DNA of 50,740 nt from a virus, in the IMG/VR virus record IMGVR_UViG_3300036045_000015, positions 1 to 50,740 of that record. The stretch is one strand, 5' to 3'. The notes beneath the pieces were generated by a model. It saw only the letters and a list, made by a program, of their open reading frames with translations. It ran no database searches and was not told the origin of the DNA. Position numbers and translations under genes: made by a program. This document shows, one piece after another, positions 1 through 7,626 of the stretch (its first letter is position 1; each line of letters opens with the position of its first letter).

Positions 1-107
1 CGAATACACCAACGAATACACCAACGAATACACCAACGAATACACCAACGAATACACCAACGAATACACCAACGAATACACCAACGAATACACCAACGAA
101 TACACCT
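1..107 (+). repeat. 12-nt tandem repeat (Thr-Asn-Thr-Pro codons), left end
   Basis: Almost nine head-to-tail copies of ACGAATACACCA, read in frame as Thr-Asn-Thr-Pro. The last copy ends in CCT. The same repeat fills the right end of the window from 50604, so the assembly was opened inside one repeat and the true copy number is unknown. The encoded linker is of the kind common in secreted Chloroflexota proteins. Confidence 0.97.
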
Positions 108-212
108 GTAGCGCCACCAGCAGAAGCTACGCCAGAGGTGTCAGGGGCGTGGTTAGAGTGGCGCATTGAATTGAATATTGACCTAATTATTGAAAGGTGG
201 CAAAATGATTAA
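3..212 (+). CDS. C-terminal end of the beta-helix surface protein that begins at 48969 (partial)
   Basis: The frame enters at the left edge in the Thr-Asn-Thr-Pro repeat, continues through an Ala/Pro/Glu-rich stretch (VAPPAEATPEVSG) and ends with about 20 residues containing WLEWRIELNIDLIIERW before a TAA stop. It has no start of its own. It matches the frame of the open gene at the right edge when the window ends are overlapped by four bases, so I read it as the tail of that gene. The short hydrophobic and aromatic C-terminus could be an anchoring or capping segment. It overlaps the next gene by 8 nt, which suggests translational coupling with the glycoside hydrolase. The linkage depends on circularity, which the sequence supports but does not prove. 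Confidence 0.75.
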   Translation, partial: NTPTNTPTNTPTNTPTNTPTNTPTNTPTNTPTNTPVAPPAEATPEVSGAWLEWRIELNIDLIIERWQND

Positions 213-1218
213 GTACCCAGCCGGAACAAAATCTCGAATTTCGTTCAATTTTTTACAAGATAACGATGTTGACATGGGGCAAATTTATCGCCGAATGGCA
301 AAAATTCGCCCGACTGTAGCAATGGCGGTGCAGCGTTTTGATATTTTGGAGACGGTGAAAGCGGCGTCGCCGGGCACTATTTGTATTTACCGTGAAGCGT
401 TAACCGAGCTTTTTGTTCAAAACGAAAAAAGGGTAATCGCGGATGAGCAGGTGCATTTGTTTGAAGCCCCAGAAAGGCATATTGAGCGCCGCGCCCCTCA
501 CGCTTTGCAACATGATTATGTGCTTCATGTGAGCAACGAAGCAGGTGATAGCGAATATTTTAGGGAATGGACACTTCGCGCAATTAAACGTGCTACTGCC
601 CTAGAGGTTCGTGGTTGTTTTTTGAATTCTGCGCCCGGCACCCCGCATCATGATTTGTGGGGGCAAGGTGCTTTCGATGAAATTTTGCTGGCGCTTGCTG
701 AGGGCGGGCACTATCTTGGATGGCACAGCTATAGTAATGGCAAAGATTTTGCGGATGATCCGTTGTGGTTGTTTACCCGCATGAATTTTGCCATTAAGCG
801 AATGGAGCAGTTGGGAGTGTTTGTCCCTATTGTTGTCACCGAGCTAAATTTTGCCGAGCTTGCGGGTAAAGGTTGGCACGGCTGGAAGCGTTCTGGCAAG
901 AGCGGGCAGTGGTTTGCTCAGCAGCTTATCAAGGCGGATACTGACCCGAATTTGTTTGGTTTTATGAAGTATCTGTTAGGGTTTTGCGTATTTGGTTATG
1001 GCGATAGTGGCGGTTGGGAACCATTTGACGTGCAAAATGACGAAGATGTGTTTACGCCGCTTTATCCGTATACGTCGCCAATTTTATTGGCGGATTTTGA
1101 ACCCGAACCCGAACCCGAACCCGAACCCGAACCCGAACCTCCTACAACCCGAATTTGGTTTTTTGAGATTTTCGGTTATCGTATTAGCGTTGAACGGTTG
1201 ACAAAAACTGCTACTTGA
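205..1218 (+). CDS. putative clan GH-A glycoside hydrolase (virion or lysis enzyme)
   Basis: 337 aa. ATG at 205 is preceded by AAAGGTGG at a good distance; a TTG at 190 is possible but has no ribosome binding site. The protein looks like a TIM-barrel glycosidase: SNE around residue 112 fits the acid/base motif, GWHSYS near 172 fits the conserved His/Tyr strand, and IVVTEL with Glu213 fits the nucleophile strand. A (Glu-Pro)7 linker near residues 299-312 joins a short C-terminal tail of about 25 residues (IWFFEIFGYRISVE). There is no signal peptide. It follows a surface beta-helix protein and overlaps its end, so a role in degrading host surface polysaccharide or peptidoglycan is likely, but the substrate cannot be told. 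The catalytic pair is read by eye and should be checked by structure prediction. Confidence 0.6.
   Translation: MIKYPAGTKSRISFNFLQDNDVDMGQIYRRMAKIRPTVAMAVQRFDILETVKAASPGTICIYREALTELFVQNEKRVIADEQVHLFEAPERHIERRAPHALQHDYVLHVSNEAGDSEYFREWTLRAIKRATALEVRGCFLNSAPGTPHHDLWGQGAFDEILLALAEGGHYLGWHSYSNGKDFADDPLWLFTRMNFAIKRMEQLGVFVPIVVTELNFAELAGKGWHGWKRSGKSGQWFAQQLIKADTDPNLFGFMKYLLGFCVFGYGDSGGWEPFDVQNDEDVFTPLYPYTSPILLADFEPEPEPEPEPEPEPPTTRIWFFEIFGYRISVERLTKTAT
1099..1140 (+). repeat. GAACCC hexamer repeat encoding (Glu-Pro)7
   Basis: Seven exact copies of GAACCC inside the glycoside hydrolase gene encode a rigid acidic Glu-Pro linker between the catalytic domain and the C-terminal tail. Exact hexamer copies suggest recent expansion by slippage. 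Confidence 0.95.
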
Positions 1219-1243
1219 CAGATATTTCAAATATCGGTATGAT
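1215..1243 (+). promoter_or_regulatory. sigma70-like promoter with palindromic spacer
   Basis: TTGACA (1215-1220), 17-nt spacer, TATGAT (1238-1243). The spacer begins with the perfect 15-bp palindrome GATATTTCAAATATC. The -35 overlaps the stop codon of the upstream gene. Predicted start of transcription is near 1250. Confidence 0.8.
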
Positions 1244-1273
1244 TACCTCATTGAGCATAAAAGTGAGGTAATC
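1241..1273 (+). promoter_or_regulatory. inverted repeat overlapping -10 and ribosome binding site
   Basis: GATTACCTCA (1241-1250) and TGAGGTAATC (1264-1273) are perfect 10-bp arms around 13 nt. The right arm contains the GAGG ribosome binding site and touches the ATG at 1274. The left arm lies at or upstream of the predicted transcription start. Read-through RNA could hide the binding site in a hairpin; local transcripts would not. Confidence 0.7.
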
Positions 1274-1849
1274 ATGCTAACTAAGCCGCAAATCGAAATG
1301 TTGAAAACGGTTTTTGACCACCCCAGAAATCGTGTTAGAAGCAACCCTTATTCGTTGGATTTGTTATTTTCGAACACCCTTGATGCGCTGTTCCGCTATG
1401 GATATGTCGAAAAAAGAATGACGCCATCCGGTGTTATGTTAAATCTACGAGAAAACGTCTTTTTAACCGCTGCGGGCTATGAAGCAGCAGATAAAGCGGG
1501 GGTGTTTGACGAATTTTTAGAAACAATGGGGGGAAAGCGTAAAACCGCCCGGATTAAATGGTCAGAAATTGACCCACTTGGGAATTCAATGAATATAAAC
1601 TATGAGCCGCTTACGGTGTACCGCAAAGCGGGCGTGTTACCTGACGGTTTGCTTGTTGAAATTGCACATCAGCTGGATGTGCGTTATGAAATGGGGCTTG
1701 TTAATGAAGTTTTTGTTTTGCTTTCGGAGCCGATTAAGCAATACAGAACAAATTGGCATTCATCGTTTGCTTTTAGCCCAGAGTTAAATGAACCGCCACT
1801 TTACGTTGTACCGTCAATCTGGGTTCCACACAATATTTTGGGAGCGTAA
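1274..1849 (+). CDS. winged-helix-like protein of unknown function
   Basis: 191 aa, with ATG directly after GAGGTAATC. Residues about 1-80 read like a winged helix-turn-helix domain: LTKPQIEMLKTVFDHP, a second helix, then a hairpin ending in LTAAGYEAAD, as in MarR/PadR-like or phage wHTH proteins. The C-terminal 100 residues, which contain a LPDGLLVEIAHQL segment, are not recognised. It is the first gene after a strong consensus promoter with its own palindromes, so a regulatory role, including self-control, is reasonable but inferred. Base composition matches the neighbours. Confidence 0.6.
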   Translation: MLTKPQIEMLKTVFDHPRNRVRSNPYSLDLLFSNTLDALFRYGYVEKRMTPSGVMLNLRENVFLTAAGYEAADKAGVFDEFLETMGGKRKTARIKWSEIDPLGNSMNINYEPLTVYRKAGVLPDGLLVEIAHQLDVRYEMGLVNEVFVLLSEPIKQYRTNWHSSFAFSPELNEPPLYVVPSIWVPHNILGA

Positions 1850-1850
1850 A

Positions 1851-2156
1851 ATGCTGGGTTATGGTGGTGTTATAAGTGCGTTAGCATTATATACAGAAGA
1901 AACCGAACGTTGGGGCACCCCTATTTATTATGTTGTCGGGGTGGATTGCCGTAATATTGTAGTTGAAAAGAATGCCGTAGTTGTAGATATTGCTAACGGT
2001 CAACAACTGCCGTATGCGGTTGCTGAAAATAAAATTCGAACTTATCAGTTTAATTTCAAAAATACGAAAATTACGCTAATTCTCGTGGGCAACAGACTGC
2101 CCGAAAATGAGTTTGAAATCGAGCAAGATTTTCTGGATTATTGGTTTAGCGCTTGA
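1851..2156 (+). CDS. small hypothetical protein
   Basis: 101 aa. The chosen ATG follows GGGAGCG and lies 1 nt after the stop of the upstream gene; the frame is open further upstream but overlaps that gene and lacks a binding site. The product alternates hydrophobic beta strands (IYYVVGVDC, NIVVEKNAVVVDI, KITLILVGN), suggesting a compact beta domain. No membrane segment or signal peptide. Not recognised. It is probably cotranscribed with the winged-helix gene, and its 3' end overlaps the next promoter. Confidence 0.65.
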   Translation: MLGYGGVISALALYTEETERWGTPIYYVVGVDCRNIVVEKNAVVVDIANGQQLPYAVAENKIRTYQFNFKNTKITLILVGNRLPENEFEIEQDFLDYWFSA

Positions 2157-2181
2157 CATATGTAAAAATATGTGATAAGAT
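2153..2181 (+). promoter_or_regulatory. sigma70-like promoter of the structured RNA
   Basis: TTGACA (2153-2158), 17-nt spacer, TAAGAT (2176-2181). ACATAT and ATATGT (2156-2161 and 2168-2173) form a palindrome running from the -35 into the spacer. Predicted start is near 2188. Confidence 0.7.
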
Positions 2182-2187
2182 TGAAAC

Positions 2188-2353
2188 AAGTAAAAGAAAC
2201 AAGACGGGTACAATCGCCCGACCATTACCATGAGATGTAATGTGAGTTGGAAAAGTGCTAAACGGTAGCGAAGCTGCGAAGCTACCGCCGTCTCTTCTTA
2301 TCGCTGAGCCAAGTGCAGGCGAGTTTTCGGGCACCTTCAAGGTGCCCTTTTTT
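2188..2353 (+). ncRNA. candidate structured RNA or riboregulator leader
   Basis: About 165 nt of non-coding DNA between a consensus promoter and an intrinsic terminator. Hairpins visible by eye: CATTAC/GTAATG (2223-2228 with 2237-2242), a perfect 7-bp CGGTAGC/GCTACCG stem (2263-2269 with 2281-2287), and a possible enclosing stem AGACGG/CCGTCT (2202-2207 with 2288-2293), giving a multi-branch shape. An alternative short stem CGGG/CCCG (2205-2208 with 2217-2220) would compete with the enclosing one. I do not recognise 6S RNA, tmRNA, SRP RNA, RNase P or a common riboswitch. It could be a free small RNA or an attenuating leader for the secreted-protein gene at 2398. Confidence 0.55.
2329..2353 (+). 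terminator. intrinsic terminator
   Basis: GGGCACC, loop TTCAA, GGTGCCC, then six T residues. It ends the structured RNA and lies 45 nt before the next start codon. Confidence 0.9.
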
Positions 2354-2397
2354 GTATTTTTAAGTCTGCAATGTACAATTGTTAGGGAGTAATAATA

Positions 2398-3198
2398 GTG
2401 TATAGAAAAACTTTGCTGATTTTGACATTTTGTTTGGTACTTGTTTTTGTGCCCTTAAAAGTTTTGGCACAAAATGAAGTCGTGGTTCGTCATCATTGTT
2501 TTGACCGTCAATCGCAGACACACTATTTTCAAATTGAAAATTCTACTGATAGCGCCGTTGAATTTTTTGTATATGAGTGGGCACAAACTCCGCCCCGCCG
2601 TTATTTGGTTGCGGTAAAACTTGTGCCGCCACAAACGATTGATTATGTGCGCACACAGGGGGGCGGGCGCATAGATTTCGACACTGTTAATCGGCGTTAT
2701 GTTGTGTATGAAAATTTTCTTCCATCATGTTGGGCGGGTTTTCAACCTGTAGCGGTTTCAATACCGCAAGATACGGAGGACGAACCTATGTCATTTTCTT
2801 TTGCTGCGAGTGAGTGCTTACCCTTTATGCTGCCTGCGTTAGCGGGGTACACATATACAGTGATGTGGCGTACTCCGGTTGACGGGGGCGGTGCAGTTAT
2901 CGCGGCGTCGGGGGTTATCAGCAGTTACGGCGATGTTTCATTTGTGTTAGCGGCGGGGCGCTATCCTTCACAGCCAAATGCGCACGAGTTTACTGACATG
3001 CGGACAAATGAAGTTTTTGCCGCCTATAGCTACTATGATGTGTTTGTAGCAGATCAATTTGTAGCGACGGTTGTTCAACGTGCTTTGGGCGATTTTTCTA
3101 ATCCGCGTTGTTATCTGCTTGAAGGCGCGTATTCGCGTTTTGTTCAGCCTCGACAAACTTGGGAAACAACGCCAATTGCCCGTAAAAATGAGAACTAA
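2398..3198 (+). CDS. secreted protein of unknown function
   Basis: 266 aa with a GTG start preceded by AGGGAG. The N-terminus is a clear Sec signal peptide: basic YRK, a hydrophobic core LLILTFCLVLVFVPL, and a likely cleavage after VLA-Q near residue 24. The mature part is rich in Tyr, Val and Pro, has a few cysteines (among them one in RHHC and one in NPRCY) and looks like an all-beta domain; no catalytic motif is recognised. A phage protein exported across the host membrane could act at the cell surface, for example in superinfection exclusion or adhesion; that is inference. The upstream structured RNA and terminator may control its expression. Confidence 0.7.
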   Translation: MYRKTLLILTFCLVLVFVPLKVLAQNEVVVRHHCFDRQSQTHYFQIENSTDSAVEFFVYEWAQTPPRRYLVAVKLVPPQTIDYVRTQGGGRIDFDTVNRRYVVYENFLPSCWAGFQPVAVSIPQDTEDEPMSFSFAASECLPFMLPALAGYTYTVMWRTPVDGGGAVIAASGVISSYGDVSFVLAAGRYPSQPNAHEFTDMRTNEVFAAYSYYDVFVADQFVATVVQRALGDFSNPRCYLLEGAYSRFVQPRQTWETTPIARKNEN

Positions 3199-3202
3199 GG
3201 GC

Positions 3203-3231
3203 TTGACAGTCGAGCTAATTCGACGGATAAT
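3203..3231 (+). promoter_or_regulatory. sigma70-like promoter of the primase-helicase gene
   Basis: TTGACA (3203-3208), 17-nt spacer, GATAAT (3226-3231). The spacer is almost all palindrome, GTCGA-gctaat-TCGAC (3209-3224). Predicted start is near 3238, inside the loop of the overlapping terminator hairpin. Confidence 0.75.
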
Positions 3232-3262
3232 AGACGGACATTTAGTTCGTCTATTTTTTTTT
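3229..3262 (+). terminator. terminator overlapping the -10 of the next promoter
   Basis: AATAGACG (3229-3236) and CGTCTATT (3248-3255) form a stem followed by a run of T. It would end transcripts from the secreted-protein gene. RNA begun at the local promoter would start in the loop and lack the left arm, so it should pass. Confidence 0.65.
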
Positions 3263-3275
3263 GAAGGGAGGCGGC

Positions 3276-6200
3276 GTGGCATATCCACAATTTCCAATAC
3301 CAAAATATTTGCCTACCGCGCCGGGCAATTACCCCAAATACAGTTATGACGAACTTAACGCAATATTAATGGAACTTTCGGGGCTTGGTCTTCGAGTTCT
3401 GCCTAAAAAGCACGATAATAAGCTACCGCTTTGGCAGTTTTGGGATAAGGACGAAGCGCCCAAACAAGACTACAGCGCCACGTCGCTTATGCGTTACCAG
3501 CAGCGTTCTAACGTGTCGGGCTGGTGCGTTCAAACAGGCGAAATCAGTGGGCGGCTCATGGTTTTGGATTTTGACACTGAAGAAATTAAGCGGCACGGTA
3601 ATGACCCTTTACAGGTTTATGCTAACGTCCAAGAAATGTCCCCTACGTCTTTTGTGTTGGCTTCTCCGGCAAACGGGGTACATCTTTACTATCGTATTCC
3701 GGCTGAGTTCGGGGACATGCCCGGCAATGTCGCCCCTCCGGTTCGCGGTGTAGACACACGCGGCGAGGGGGGTCAAGTAGTGACATTGGGCGGATTTAAC
3801 CGATATGATGGCGGCGCTGCGTCTAAAAAAGGCGTTGTTGACGGGCATACTGCGACATACGAAAAACTAACTGATGGGCGGTACGAGGTAATACCGTTTA
3901 TGACCCGTGAGTTGTTTAATTGGGTGATGAGCGCTCATTTTAACCGCGCTGAAAAGCAGCGGAATGAGGCGGAAAACGCGGTTATATACAGTTCAAGCCC
4001 AGAAGCAGAAGCACGGTTAAGCATTCATCGTGCGCAGCCAAAAGAAAAACAAGTCGCTATTGTTATTGAGGCGTTGAACATCGTATTAAGCGCAATGACG
4101 CCTGAAACGCCCTATGAATATTGGTATAAAGTTTGGATGGCTGCTCATGAGGGCGCTCAAGGTGATCCTATTGTGCGCGATTATATACTTGGTCATCCTG
4201 TTCCTTATTGGCGCGACGGACATGAGGGTAAACGTCATTTTGTGCAGGCATGGAATAACCACAAGCAGCGCGATGGGGGCTATACCGCTGCCACTTTGTT
4301 TTATTTGGCGACTGAATATGGATGGATGCAGCAAACGGGCTACGAGATACCGGATGAATTATGCGAGTTGATTGATACCCCTCGTATTTCAGATTGGGCA
4401 GAAAAATTGGAAACTTTGCCTGAGCTAACTCTGCTAATGTCACAAACAGGGAGCGGAAAAACACAGAACCTAATTTGGATGTGGCATAAGCTCAGCCAAC
4501 CGAAAACGGTTGTGTTTGTGCCTTCAACAAAATTAGCAGCAGACTTAGTATTAACGCTTCGAAATGACGGGGTGCCAGCAGAGTTGTATATTGACCCTGC
4601 AACGGGTAAAACAAAAGCTCCTGAAGTCTTAAAAGCCGCCCATGTTTTGGTGACAACCTTGCAAACGTTTGGGAGAAAAGTTTGGGCGCGGGGGGCGAAT
4701 ATGGCGGATTACGGTTTAGTTTATATTGAGGAAAGCGACCAGCTAATACAACAGTTTGCGCGGGGCGGTAGCGGTATTTATTCCTCGCATGTGCGAGCGG
4801 ATGAGGCGAAATGGGGTTTTGAGGTTTTGCGGGCGGCACTCGAAAGTAGTGGCTACGTATGGGCGGTTGATGCGACCATGAGCAAAATCACGTTGACACT
4901 TTTTCAGGCAATGGCGCGAAGACCTGTTTCAGTAATTCGCAATACTCATGTGGCGTTAAAAGCGCCTGTAGCGATTTTAGCGTCTAAAGACGAAGCAATG
5001 ACAGTTATTCTATCGTCATTGCTACGCAACAAAAAAGTAGTTTTGGTCGCCGACACCGCTGCTGCCGCAAATGATACCGCCGAGATGATGCGCGGTTTGA
5101 TAGATAAGCGCATTATCAGTATTACAGCAGAGACCGAGCGGCAGCCGGAAGTTGTCCGTTTTATTTCCAACGCTAATGAAGAAGCAGCGAAGTACGATCT
5201 TGTTTGCTACAATTCGGTCATGGCGTCCGGTGTTAGTATCACTGCTGTTACGCCCGACGTTGTGGTGCAAATTGCTAACTATTTGCCGCCGCGTGTTAAC
5301 ATCCAGTTGTTAAATCGCTATCGTAAGCAAAAAGCGGTGTATGTTTACTATGGCAGCACAGACCGTATTTACTCTGAAGATGCTGGGGTGATTAAAAAAG
5401 CGGCGGAAAGACGATTGTCTTTAGAAGCGGCGCAGTTAGGTATTGAGGCAGCAGCGCGAACGCCTGATGCGCAGCTGCGGGCTGAGCTTACGGCGATGTC
5501 ACAAGCAGACGTACTTGCGCAGATGCGTTTTCCGGCGACATTTTATCGCGCGTTGCTTCGTCAGGACGGGCGTTATGTCCGCGATAGTGCTAAGCTTTTA
5601 GTCGCCCCCGCAATCGTGTTACGGGGAAAAGAAGTTCGCAAATTGCGGGCTGAACGAGTTGATTATATTCGGCGTAATTGGCGGTTAGTGCGTCCAGTTG
5701 ACAATGAAAATCCAGCAGACCCGGACATGACGCCGCTGCAAGTTGCTTTGGGGCAACGTCATGCGGAAATTGCCGTTGTCCTGAATGGGAATATTCCCAC
5801 AGATGTTGACGACGCAGAGATTGACCGAATTGTTAGCAGTTTTGAGCATAGGCTGTATGAGCTAGACATATTGACAGACGGTACCAATGTCGTTCAACGG
5901 GCGGAATGGCAAGTGCGAAGCGCTAATATGCCTGCGACGGATGTGAGAACACTGATCAGCCTTATGCGAGTGGTGTCAACTGTCAGCATAATGTTTGAGA
6001 GTTTCAACCAGCGTTTGTCTGCGTCATTAGTGGCTCAGCGTGTTCCCTTGTTTCTTGCAGAGATTGGCAAGGTTGTTAGTCAATTTGATGCGTTAGCAAT
6101 TCGAGATACGGATCGATATGAATACTTGAATAGTATTGCGGCGAGTAACAACGAACTTGCAGCGTTAGTTATGCGACGAATGTTGAAACTCGTGGGGCTG

Positions 6201-6473
6201 AAACTGAAAGTTGTTAACGACGGCACCGGAGCAGCAGAATGGTTTATTGCTAATGCTGAAGACGTGCAAAAGTTAATTCTTTGGAGGAATGGTAGCCTAA
6301 AGACACTTCAGTCGGCGTTAGCCGATGCTAGACGAAAAGTTGAACAGGTTCAGGAGCTTGCGGCACTTGTTCGGCGAATTGACCCCGTTGTGCTAAAAGA
6401 GTTGTATAATCGCGATCCGATGATGACAATTTCAACCGTTGTGGACATAGCATCCAGCAAAGAACATTTTTAG
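3276..6473 (+). CDS. primase-polymerase / superfamily 2 helicase fusion
   Basis: 1065 aa. GTG at 3276 is best placed after GGGAGG; a TTG at 3261 lies upstream of that site. Residues about 20-215 are a Prim-Pol domain: LDFD at 97-100 supplies the metal-binding acids, and HLYYR and RGVDTRGEGGQVV follow as in this family. About 250-355 resembles the PriCT linker domain, with WYKVWMAAHEG and HFVQAWN. From about 385 comes a helicase: Walker A SQTGSGKT, an EESDQ Walker B near 484, and a C-terminal RecA-like region with ASGVS and QLLNRYRK. This layout recalls origin-binding-protein-like helicases fused to primases in phages and plasmids. The last 350 residues are not assigned. It probably opens and primes the origin; no separate DnaB-type helicase was found. 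Confidence 0.85.
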   Translation: MAYPQFPIPKYLPTAPGNYPKYSYDELNAILMELSGLGLRVLPKKHDNKLPLWQFWDKDEAPKQDYSATSLMRYQQRSNVSGWCVQTGEISGRLMVLDFDTEEIKRHGNDPLQVYANVQEMSPTSFVLASPANGVHLYYRIPAEFGDMPGNVAPPVRGVDTRGEGGQVVTLGGFNRYDGGAASKKGVVDGHTATYEKLTDGRYEVIPFMTRELFNWVMSAHFNRAEKQRNEAENAVIYSSSPEAEARLSIHRAQPKEKQVAIVIEALNIVLSAMTPETPYEYWYKVWMAAHEGAQGDPIVRDYILGHPVPYWRDGHEGKRHFVQAWNNHKQRDGGYTAATLFYLATEYGWMQQTGYEIPDELCELIDTPRISDWAEKLETLPELTLLMSQTGSGKTQNLIWMWHKLSQPKTVVFVPSTKLAADLVLTLRNDGVPAELYIDPATGKTKAPEVLKAAHVLVTTLQTFGRKVWARGANMADYGLVYIEESDQLIQQFARGGSGIYSSHVRADEAKWGFEVLRAALESSGYVWAVDATMSKITLTLFQAMARRPVSVIRNTHVALKAPVAILASKDEAMTVILSSLLRNKKVVLVADTAAAANDTAEMMRGLIDKRIISITAETERQPEVVRFISNANEEAAKYDLVCYNSVMASGVSITAVTPDVVVQIANYLPPRVNIQLLNRYRKQKAVYVYYGSTDRIYSEDAGVIKKAAERRLSLEAAQLGIEAAARTPDAQLRAELTAMSQADVLAQMRFPATFYRALLRQDGRYVRDSAKLLVAPAIVLRGKEVRKLRAERVDYIRRNWRLVRPVDNENPADPDMTPLQVALGQRHAEIAVVLNGNIPTDVDDAEIDRIVSSFEHRLYELDILTDGTNVVQRAEWQVRSANMPATDVRTLISLMRVVSTVSIMFESFNQRLSASLVAQRVPLFLAEIGKVVSQFDALAIRDTDRYEYLNSIAASNNELAALVMRRMLKLVGLKLKVVNDGTGAAEWFIANAEDVQKLILWRNGSLKTLQSALADARRKVEQVQELAALVRRIDPVVLKELYNRDPMMTISTVVDIASSKEHF

Positions 6474-6475
6474 TA

Positions 6476-6505
6476 TTGACAAAACTCCTATTTTTTGGGT
6501 ATACT
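6476..6505 (+). promoter_or_regulatory. sigma70-like promoter
   Basis: TTGACA (6476-6481), 18-nt spacer, TATACT (6500-6505). The -10 begins the perfect palindrome TATACT-ttt-AGTATA (6500-6514), which spans the predicted start near 6512. Confidence 0.75.
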
Positions 6506-6531
6506 TTTAGTATATTCGTGAAATAGGAGTT
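6483..6531 (+). promoter_or_regulatory. inverted repeat sequestering the ribosome binding site
   Basis: Perfect 11-bp arms AACTCCTATTT (6483-6493, in the promoter spacer) and AAATAGGAGTT (6521-6531), which contains the AGGAG binding site for the ATG at 6539. RNA reading through from the helicase gene could form the stem; RNA started near 6512 cannot. Confidence 0.75.
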
Positions 6532-6538
6532 AGCCCTC

Positions 6539-6940
6539 ATGCAAGAAATTCAAGATGTGTTAAAAAATCGTAGTGGCGTTATTCATGTGGATATGGCGCG
6601 GCGCGGTAATTTGAAAACTGTAATAAAAAATTCTAATCTTGCTAAAAAAGTGTTATACGATTTGCGTTTTGTCGGCGATCAGGTTTACAAAATTAACCCC
6701 CGCACGGGCGGAATGGAGTTATTGCCGACTTTTCAATATGGTGAAATTCGTAGAACTTTGGCGTTATTCGGGCACGGGGAGCTATTGACAGTAATTGCGC
6801 GGGGTAAACGGCTTTTGGGGAACAGTTTAACAAAAACTGAAGTTACGTGTATTGATGTTACTGTCTATGAAATTATTAAAGGCGAAGATGGTTTTGAAAT
6901 CGCGCGTACTATCAATACCGATATGGAGATGTCAAGATGA
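6539..6940 (+). CDS. hypothetical protein
   Basis: 133 aa, ATG 9 nt after AGGAG. No recognised domain. The start is mixed helix (EIQDVLKNRSG), the middle basic (RRGNLKTVIKNSNLAKK) and the end strand-rich (EVTCIDVTVYEII). Soluble, no signal peptide. Its stop overlaps the start of the next gene by 4 nt (ATGA), so the two are translationally coupled. Placement after the replication helicase and under a regulated promoter suggests a replication or early role, which is inference only. Confidence 0.65.
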   Translation: MQEIQDVLKNRSGVIHVDMARRGNLKTVIKNSNLAKKVLYDLRFVGDQVYKINPRTGGMELLPTFQYGEIRRTLALFGHGELLTVIARGKRLLGNSLTKTEVTCIDVTVYEIIKGEDGFEIARTINTDMEMSR

Positions 6941-7626
6941 CAACTTTTGATAATGAAAGTTTGGCGCAAAAAACGTGGGTGCCTGTTTTTTATTATTTAC
7001 GTGCTGATGAAAAAATAGACGAGTATTTTGGTCAAAAATATGCGCCGATTTTTTCATTATTCGCGCCAAATGACAAACTAAACGTTCAAGCCAAAGTCGA
7101 AGATACAGGTTTTACAAGGGCTGATCAACGAATTATCGTGTACGGAATTGTGAAAACTAGGTCGGCAGAAAACAACCCGCCCGTTATTGTCGAATTTGAA
7201 GCGAGCGGCATTCGACTAGCTACTATTGGTATGTGGTTTGCAGAAATTATATGCCGCGATAATCTTAAACTAAAAGATGTAAAAACGTTAGTAGACGTAA
7301 AAGCAATGCGCTTTATTGAAAGCACCCCTGAAATGTCGTTTGGGTTTATCGCGGCGTTTTCGAGCTTAACACGCGGGCTTGACGCTGTTAGGGCTATCAC
7401 AAAGTTTTTAGAGGTGTCGTTGCAAGCCGTTCATTTATTCGAACCGGTGCTGGAAGTTTTAGATGAGCGTTCTATGCCCTATGATCGTATTGCGGGCGAA
7501 ATTGCTTGGGGCTTATACTCTATGGTTGAAGAATTTGGCGCTGTAACTGCTTTTACAGGGGATGAATGGTTTACTTTCGAGTTTGCTGAACACAAAAGTG
7601 AGGATGCAGATTATGTACCGGACTAA
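6937..7626 (+). CDS. hypothetical protein
   Basis: 229 aa starting in the ATGA overlap. The first 100 residues look beta-rich (FYYLRADEKIDEYFG, QRIIVYGIVKTR, PPVIVEFEASG); the second half is helical (FGFIAAFSSLTRGLDAVRAI, KFLEVSLQAVHLFEPVLEVL) and ends in an acidic tail. No family recognised and no membrane segment. Coupling to the genes on both sides by overlaps suggests one functional unit with the 133-aa protein and the nucleotide pyrophosphohydrolase. Confidence 0.65.
   Translation: MTTFDNESLAQKTWVPVFYYLRADEKIDEYFGQKYAPIFSLFAPNDKLNVQAKVEDTGFTRADQRIIVYGIVKTRSAENNPPVIVEFEASGIRLATIGMWFAEIICRDNLKLKDVKTLVDVKAMRFIESTPEMSFGFIAAFSSLTRGLDAVRAITKFLEVSLQAVHLFEPVLEVLDERSMPYDRIAGEIAWGLYSMVEEFGAVTAFTGDEWFTFEFAEHKSEDADYVPD

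Noticed and set aside
1-107. CRISPR-like array
   Set aside because: Direct 12-nt repeats without spacers, in frame in a coding sequence.
3385-3753. 122-aa frame within the primase gene
   Set aside because: Alternative-frame shadow of the Prim-Pol domain, no start context.
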